From contig JBHORE010000058.1 of NCBI GenBank assembly GCA_042408415.1, positions 1-26,458 on the forward strand: a DNA stretch of 26,458 nucleotides, written 5' to 3'. Numbering within the stretch: the stretch's first letter is position 1; every line of letters begins with the position of its first letter. Under the pieces are notes generated by a model. That model worked only from the letters and a program-made list of their open reading frames with translations, was not told where the DNA came from and did no database searches. This document shows positions 22,976-26,458 of this stretch, one piece after another. The DNA is from Thermobaculum sp042408415 (GTDB lineage: Bacteria; Chloroflexota; Chloroflexia; Thermobaculales; Thermobaculaceae). A program made the translations under genes and the position numbers.

Positions 22976-24695
22976 TAGGAGTGAGGTAGCTATTAGGATA
23001 GCACGCACCTGCCGTGATCTAGGTGTCAAGACGGTGGGTATTTATTCAGATTCGGACCGTGAGGCTCCCTTTTTAGACTGGATGGATGAGTCCTACTCTT
23101 TACACGGACGATCGTCGTCAGAAACTTATACGAATATTCAAAAGATTATCGAGATAGCAAAGAGATCTAGCTGCGATGCGATACATCCAGGTTATGGCTT
23201 CCTTTCTGAGAACGCTGATTTCGCTTTGGCCTGCAAGGATGCTGGAATCACCTTTATTGGGCCTTCTCATGACGCTATTTTCAAGATGGGCGATAAGCTA
23301 CAAGCTAGATCCTTAGCTGCTGAGGCTGGAGTGCCGATATTGCCTGGATACGGCCCATTAGAAAAGCTTAGCGAAGCTGAAAGTTTCGTGGCTGAGCACG
23401 GCCTTCCCGTGGTGATTAAAGCTGCGGGAGGTGGTGGGGGCAAGGGATTAAGAGCGGTAAATGCTCTGAGTGAGTTAGCCGGTGCTATAGAGACTGCACA
23501 GCGTGAGGGTCTAAGCTATTTCGGTAGCTCTAATGTCTATATAGAGAAGTATCTCCCTCATCCAAGACATGTGGAAGTACAGATATTTGGTAGGTGCGAC
23601 GGGGAGGTCTTCGCAATAGGTACGAGGGACTGCTCCACTCAGAGAAGAAGGCAGAAGCTTATAGAAGAGGCTCCAGCCCCTTTGATAGATGACTCCACCA
23701 GGGCAGCAATGGAATTAGCTGCTGTCAATCTTGCCAAGGCTGTTAGATATAAAAGCGCTGGTACGGTAGAGATGCTGTTGGCACCATCCGGTGATTTTTA
23801 CTTTCTGGAGATGAATACCCGCTTGCAAGTAGAGCATACAGTAACCGAGATGGTCTATGGTTGTGACCTGGTTGCTATGCAGATACTGACCGCAGCTGGA
23901 TATCTTGTTGATGTCCCGAGCTCACCTTTAGGTCACGCTATCCAATGTCGGATCAATGCCGAAGATGTAACCCATGACTTTATGCCAGTAAGCGGTCGAA
24001 TAGGTAAGTTGCATGAGCCTGCTGGCCCATGGGTTAGGGTGGATAGTGGGATTGTCTCTGGTTGTGAGCTTGCTTCCGATTATGATTCTCTTCTTGCAAA
24101 GCTAATAGTTTGGGGCAAGGATAGGCGAGAAGCTATTGATAGGCTCCGTCGAGCGCTAATGGAATACGTAATCGAAGGTGTTCCCTCTACATTGGACTTT
24201 CATCGTTGGATGGTAAATAGGAAGGAATTCATTGAAGGTCCAGTAAGTACCCACTTCGTTCAGGACCATATGGATGAAATCCGTCTCGCCGGCTCTACCC
24301 CGTCTACGCCATCTACAGATTCTCACTCTTACAACGGGGAGACACTGATAGTGGAGGTGGATGGCAGGAGATTCGAGGTAATTCTCTACAGTAGTGGAGA
24401 GAGCAAGAGACAGAAGACAAAACCATCTTCCTACAAATTACGAGCCGCTGCGAGTACGGGACTTGCCAGAAGAACGGGCGAAGATACTCTTGTTAGCCCT
24501 ATTCAAGGTAATTTATTGCGAGTGCTAGTATCAGAGGGTGAGACGGTGTCCGCTGGCCAGCCAGTTTGTATCATAGAGTCGATGAAGATGGAGAACGAGA
24601 TAGCAGCTCATAAAAATGGAAAGGTTTCCAAGTTGCTTGTTGAACCTGGAAACCCAGTAGTTGTCGGTCAGCCGTTAATGGAAATATCCTCTTGA
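22950..24695 (+). CDS. Acyl-CoA carboxylase alpha subunit (biotin carboxylase fused to BCCP)
   Basis: Carboxylates its own biotin with ATP and bicarbonate and presents it to the beta subunit. The 581 residues comprise biotin carboxylase (about 1-450: ANRSEVAIRIART, glycine loop GGGGKGLR near 161-168, EMNTRLQVEHTVTE near 287-300), a short variable Ser/Thr-rich linker and a C-terminal biotinyl domain (about 510-580). The biotinylation motif is ESMKMEN, with Lys546. QVEHTVTE has Thr where most relatives have Pro. ATG 22950 lies inside the preceding gene. This is the second biotin carboxylase of the window; only this one carries a biotin domain. Propionyl-CoA carboxylation is inferred from the operon. 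Confidence 0.93.
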   Translation: MFKKILIANRSEVAIRIARTCRDLGVKTVGIYSDSDREAPFLDWMDESYSLHGRSSSETYTNIQKIIEIAKRSSCDAIHPGYGFLSENADFALACKDAGITFIGPSHDAIFKMGDKLQARSLAAEAGVPILPGYGPLEKLSEAESFVAEHGLPVVIKAAGGGGGKGLRAVNALSELAGAIETAQREGLSYFGSSNVYIEKYLPHPRHVEVQIFGRCDGEVFAIGTRDCSTQRRRQKLIEEAPAPLIDDSTRAAMELAAVNLAKAVRYKSAGTVEMLLAPSGDFYFLEMNTRLQVEHTVTEMVYGCDLVAMQILTAAGYLVDVPSSPLGHAIQCRINAEDVTHDFMPVSGRIGKLHEPAGPWVRVDSGIVSGCELASDYDSLLAKLIVWGKDRREAIDRLRRALMEYVIEGVPSTLDFHRWMVNRKEFIEGPVSTHFVQDHMDEIRLAGSTPSTPSTDSHSYNGETLIVEVDGRRFEVILYSSGESKRQKTKPSSYKLRAAASTGLARRTGEDTLVSPIQGNLLRVLVSEGETVSAGQPVCIIESMKMENEIAAHKNGKVSKLLVEPGNPVVVGQPLMEISS

Positions 24696-24698
24696 TAC

Positions 24699-24926
24699 TT
24701 ATGCTGCTTGTTGAGTCTCATCTTCTATACCTACCCAGTAGTATCCGGGCCGCACGTAATCCACTGCATGAATCGATATGCCCTCTACCTTGACATTAGC
24801 ATCCGCCTTGTTTACTAGGCAAACATTAGGATGCTGCCCCATCCTCTCTACATATCTTTCGATCGCATTTTTTATCTTCTCTTCAGTAGCAACCTTTTTT
24901 GAATCATCAAACCATACAAGAAACAT
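24699..24926 (-). CDS. Small protein of unknown function
   Basis: I do not recognise a named family. The 75 residues begin MFLVWFDDSKKVATEEKI, with an amphipathic helix about 14-31 (EEKIKNAIERYVERMG). A beta-rich part follows (NVCLVNKADANVKVEGISI) and then VDYVRPGYYWVGIED, ending in a short polar tail. There are no Cys pairs, signal peptide or membrane segment. ATG 24926 has AAAGGAGG with ideal spacing and an extended -10 promoter upstream, so it is a genuine, probably well-translated gene. It is convergent with the carboxylase alpha gene (three bases apart) and divergent from mraZ. The fold may be a small alpha/beta domain. Confidence 0.8.
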   Translation of the reverse strand: MFLVWFDDSKKVATEEKIKNAIERYVERMGQHPNVCLVNKADANVKVEGISIHAVDYVRPGYYWVGIEDETQQAA

Positions 24927-24955
24927 TATCAGCCTCCTTTGTGAACCTACGTTCT

Positions 24956-24986
24956 ATTATAACATAGATGCTTTTGAGCCTTGTAA
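24956..24986 (-). promoter_or_regulatory. Promoter of the small unknown gene
   Basis: On the minus strand, TATAAT (24961-24956) has the extended TG one base upstream (TGTTATAAT). TTACAA (24986-24981) lies 19 bases away and is the same hexamer that serves as -35 of mraZ on the other strand. The leader is about 22 bases. Confidence 0.55.
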
Positions 24987-25009
24987 CTTGTCCTTTTTGT
25001 CCCCATAAT
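24981..25009 (+). promoter_or_regulatory. mraZ promoter
   Basis: TTGTAA at 24981-24986, a 17-base spacer and CATAAT at 25004-25009 (5/6). Transcription would start near 25016, immediately upstream of the GTGG repeat array. Confidence 0.6.
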
Positions 25010-25016
25010 GGTGACC

Positions 25017-25067
25017 TGTGGATAAATGTGGTTGAAAGTGGGGATAAGTGGGTGGAAATGTGGATAA
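25017..25067. promoter_or_regulatory. GTGG repeat array (probable MraZ operator) with two DnaA boxes
   Basis: GTGG occurs at 25018, 25028, 25038 and 25048 with exact 10-base spacing, and again at 25052 and 25060. MraZ autorepressors bind short G-rich direct repeats with about 10-bp period before mraZ, so this is the likely operator. TGTGGATAA at 25017-25025 and 25059-25067 is the exact complement of the DnaA box TTATCCACA, and TGGGGATAA at 25039-25047 differs at one base. Confidence 0.75.
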
Positions 25068-25091
25068 CTTTCCCCCAGGTGGAGCTACGAA

Positions 25092-25526
25092 GTGTTTCTT
25101 GGAAGGTTTGACAACAAGCTGGATGATAAGGGGCGATTGGCTATGCCGGCCAAGTTCAGGGCTAGGCTGGCTGAAGGCTTTGTTGTCACCAGAGGTTTTG
25201 AGCCGTGTCTGACGGTTTATCCTATGTCGGAGTGGAAGAAGCTGACTGAGGCTCTCAATAGATTCCCAGTTACTGACCAGAAGGCGAGGATAATTCGAAG
25301 GGTGCTATTTGCGCAGGCCTGTGATACTGAGCTTGATAAGCAGGGAAGAATACTTATTCCTGAATACCTTCGCGAGGCTGCTGGCCTTACATCCGAGGTA
25401 GTGGTTGCCGGTATGGATACATACATAGAGATATGGGACAAATCCCGATGGGAGGAAATGGAGCGCCAGAGCGAAGAAAATGCCGCAGACATAGCCCAGA
25501 CCCTAGCGGATTTGGGGATGATGTGA
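25092..25526 (+). CDS. mraZ: Transcriptional regulator MraZ
   Basis: First gene of the dcw cluster and repressor of its own operon in E. coli. The 144 residues contain two AbrB-like swapped-hairpin halves, each with the D-x(2)-GR-x(3)-P signature: DDKGRLAMP (11-19) and LDKQGRILIP (81-90). The protein forms a ring oligomer in known structures. The start is GTG 25092, with GGTGGAG seven bases upstream. The repeat array at 25018-25063 lies in its leader. rsmH follows after one base. A family role as DNA-binding autorepressor, rather than a division enzyme, is established. Confidence 0.95.
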   Translation: MFLGRFDNKLDDKGRLAMPAKFRARLAEGFVVTRGFEPCLTVYPMSEWKKLTEALNRFPVTDQKARIIRRVLFAQACDTELDKQGRILIPEYLREAAGLTSEVVVAGMDTYIEIWDKSRWEEMERQSEENAADIAQTLADLGMM

Positions 25527-25527
25527 G

Positions 25528-26451
25528 GTGTTTAGGGTGCACACTAGTGTGCTTCTCGAGGAGTCCATAGCTCTGCTAGATATCCATCCTGATGGTAAGT
25601 ATATCGATGCTACATTAGGTGCTGGCGGGCATGCGGAGAAAATCCTGGAGCGAAGTTCACCATCGGGGAGGCTGCTAGGGCTGGATGCGGATCCCAGGGC
25701 TATTGAGTTAGCTCAGCGGAGGCTAGGTAGGTTTGTTGGCAGATATGTACTGGTGCACACGAATTTTAGGTACATTGAGCAGGTTGCTAACGAGCACGAT
25801 TTTAACCCGTGTGATGGTGTGCTGTTTGATCTAGGTATATCTTCCATGCAGGTAGATGCGTGGGCTGCTGGTTTCTCCTTTAGAAGGGATGAGCCATTGG
25901 ATATGCGTTTTGACCCTACCAGTGGTAAGACCGCGGCGGACATTATTAGAGAGTCTTCTGAACAGGAATTAGCTCGCATTATATGGGAGTACGGAGAAGA
26001 ACCCAAAAGTAGACAGATTGCCAGAGCTATAAAATCCAGTCGCGAACCTATTGTTACTACCGAGCAATTAGTGCAGGCAGTGGAATCTGTTTATAGAGGC
26101 AAAAGAGGGAGGATACACCCAGCCACGAGAACCTTCCAAGCTCTAAGGATAGCCGTCAATGATGAATTGGACGCTCTAAGGGAAGGGCTGGCTGGTGCTC
26201 TTCGTGTTCTGAGGGTCGGCGGTAGACTTGTGGTAATAAGCTTCCATTCGCTTGAGGATCGCATTGTAAAGCATTTCATGCGTGAGCGTTCGAAAGGTTG
26301 TATATGTCCGCCGGAGCAGCTGGTGTGCACTTGTAATCATCATCCTGAGATCAAAGTGCTGACTCGAAAGCCCATAGTTCCGTCTGGGGAAGAGGTAAAG
26401 GTAAATCCTAGAAGTCGCAGCGCTAAGCTGAGAGCCGCGGAGAAGTTGTAG
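25528..26451 (+). CDS. rsmH: 16S rRNA (cytosine1402-N4)-methyltransferase
   Basis: SAM-dependent N4 methylation of C1402 in the 30S P site (formerly MraW). The 307 residues show HTSVLLEES at the N-terminus, SAM motif I DATLGAGGHA (27-36), LFDLGISSMQVD, the family's inserted helical region (about 105-210) and VISFHSLEDRIVKHFM near the C-terminus. The start is GTG 25528, one base after the mraZ stop; GTG 25537 is a close alternative. The mraZ-rsmH order is the standard head of the division and cell-wall cluster. The window ends seven bases after its stop, so ftsL is expected next but cannot be seen. Confidence 0.95.
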   Translation: MFRVHTSVLLEESIALLDIHPDGKYIDATLGAGGHAEKILERSSPSGRLLGLDADPRAIELAQRRLGRFVGRYVLVHTNFRYIEQVANEHDFNPCDGVLFDLGISSMQVDAWAAGFSFRRDEPLDMRFDPTSGKTAADIIRESSEQELARIIWEYGEEPKSRQIARAIKSSREPIVTTEQLVQAVESVYRGKRGRIHPATRTFQALRIAVNDELDALREGLAGALRVLRVGGRLVVISFHSLEDRIVKHFMRERSKGCICPPEQLVCTCNHHPEIKVLTRKPIVPSGEEVKVNPRSRSAKLRAAEKL

Positions 26452-26458
26452 GTCAAGA

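Noticed and set aside
24660..24700. Terminator after the carboxylase alpha gene
   Set aside because: Only three bases separate the convergent genes, and I find no stem with a T-tract, so termination may occur within the next gene or be factor-dependent.
25018..25063. CRISPR or tandem repeat array
   Set aside because: Units are 10 bases with only GTGG constant, far too short and variable for CRISPR, and there are no cas genes.
25017..25067. Replication origin at the DnaA boxes
   Set aside because: Only two perfect boxes plus one near match, no long AT-rich unwinding region, and no dnaA or dnaN. The GTGG periodicity and position before mraZ fit an MraZ operator better.

Overview
The window is 26.5 kb of dense bacterial chromosome at moderate GC. 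It holds 29 protein genes, one of them cut by the left edge, and has no intergenic gap above about 170 bases. There are no RNA genes, insertion sequences, prophage genes or CRISPR arrays. Heavy use of ATA (Ile) and AGA/AGG (Arg) codons suggests a thermophile. MurT/GatD, RqcH, a two-domain L25/Ctc protein, a separate methylmalonyl-CoA mutase large subunit and a SecA/Tat-type single-membrane gene set suggest a Chloroflexota-type lineage within Terrabacteria. Thermobaculum or Thermomicrobia relatives are my best guess, but this is inference and not a database match.

Layout. (1) 1-4383: a fatty-acid operon (rpmF end, fabH, fabD, accC, nusB, acpP) closed by a perfect 15-bp hairpin terminator. (2) 4400-8691: tatC; convergent to it rqcH; divergent from rqcH gmk; convergent to gmk an OmpR-type regulator with a degenerate receiver; and divergent from that a LysM lipoprotein, closed by a bidirectional terminator. 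(3) 8714-11494: rplY (minus strand), divergent from the translation operon rpsP-khpA-rimM, which ends in a LysR-type regulator. (4) 11532-12236: radC on the minus strand. (5) 12439-24695: ten tightly packed plus-strand genes. These are mreB, mreC, murT, gatD, an MreD-like gene, mrdA (PBP2), methylmalonyl-CoA epimerase, methylmalonyl-CoA mutase large subunit, an acyl-CoA carboxylase beta subunit, a small epsilon-like protein and a biotin carboxylase/BCCP fusion. (6) 24699-26458: a small conserved-looking unknown gene on the minus strand, then mraZ and rsmH, the start of a division/cell-wall (dcw) cluster.

How the genes work together. Block 5 joins the rod-shape (Rod complex) machinery and the lipid II amidation enzyme MurT/GatD to a complete propionyl-CoA to succinyl-CoA route, apart from the mutase B12 subunit. 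Junctions are overlaps or gaps of 0-19 bases, with no terminator visible inside. Block 1 makes malonyl/acyl-ACP precursors, although plsX, fabG and accB are absent from it.

Most notable observations. The mraZ leader carries a 10-bp-periodic GTGG array that also contains two perfect DnaA boxes. murT/gatD sit between mreC and mreD. PBP2 lacks a recognisable KTG motif (it reads MVG). The epimerase is coupled to mrdA by a one-base overlap. A small AccE-like protein sits in the carboxylase operon. Several genes without a Shine-Dalgarno have promoter -10 elements 6-9 bases before the start codon, implying leaderless mRNAs. Start codons are often GTG or TTG, so I moved several starts away from the longest possible frame.
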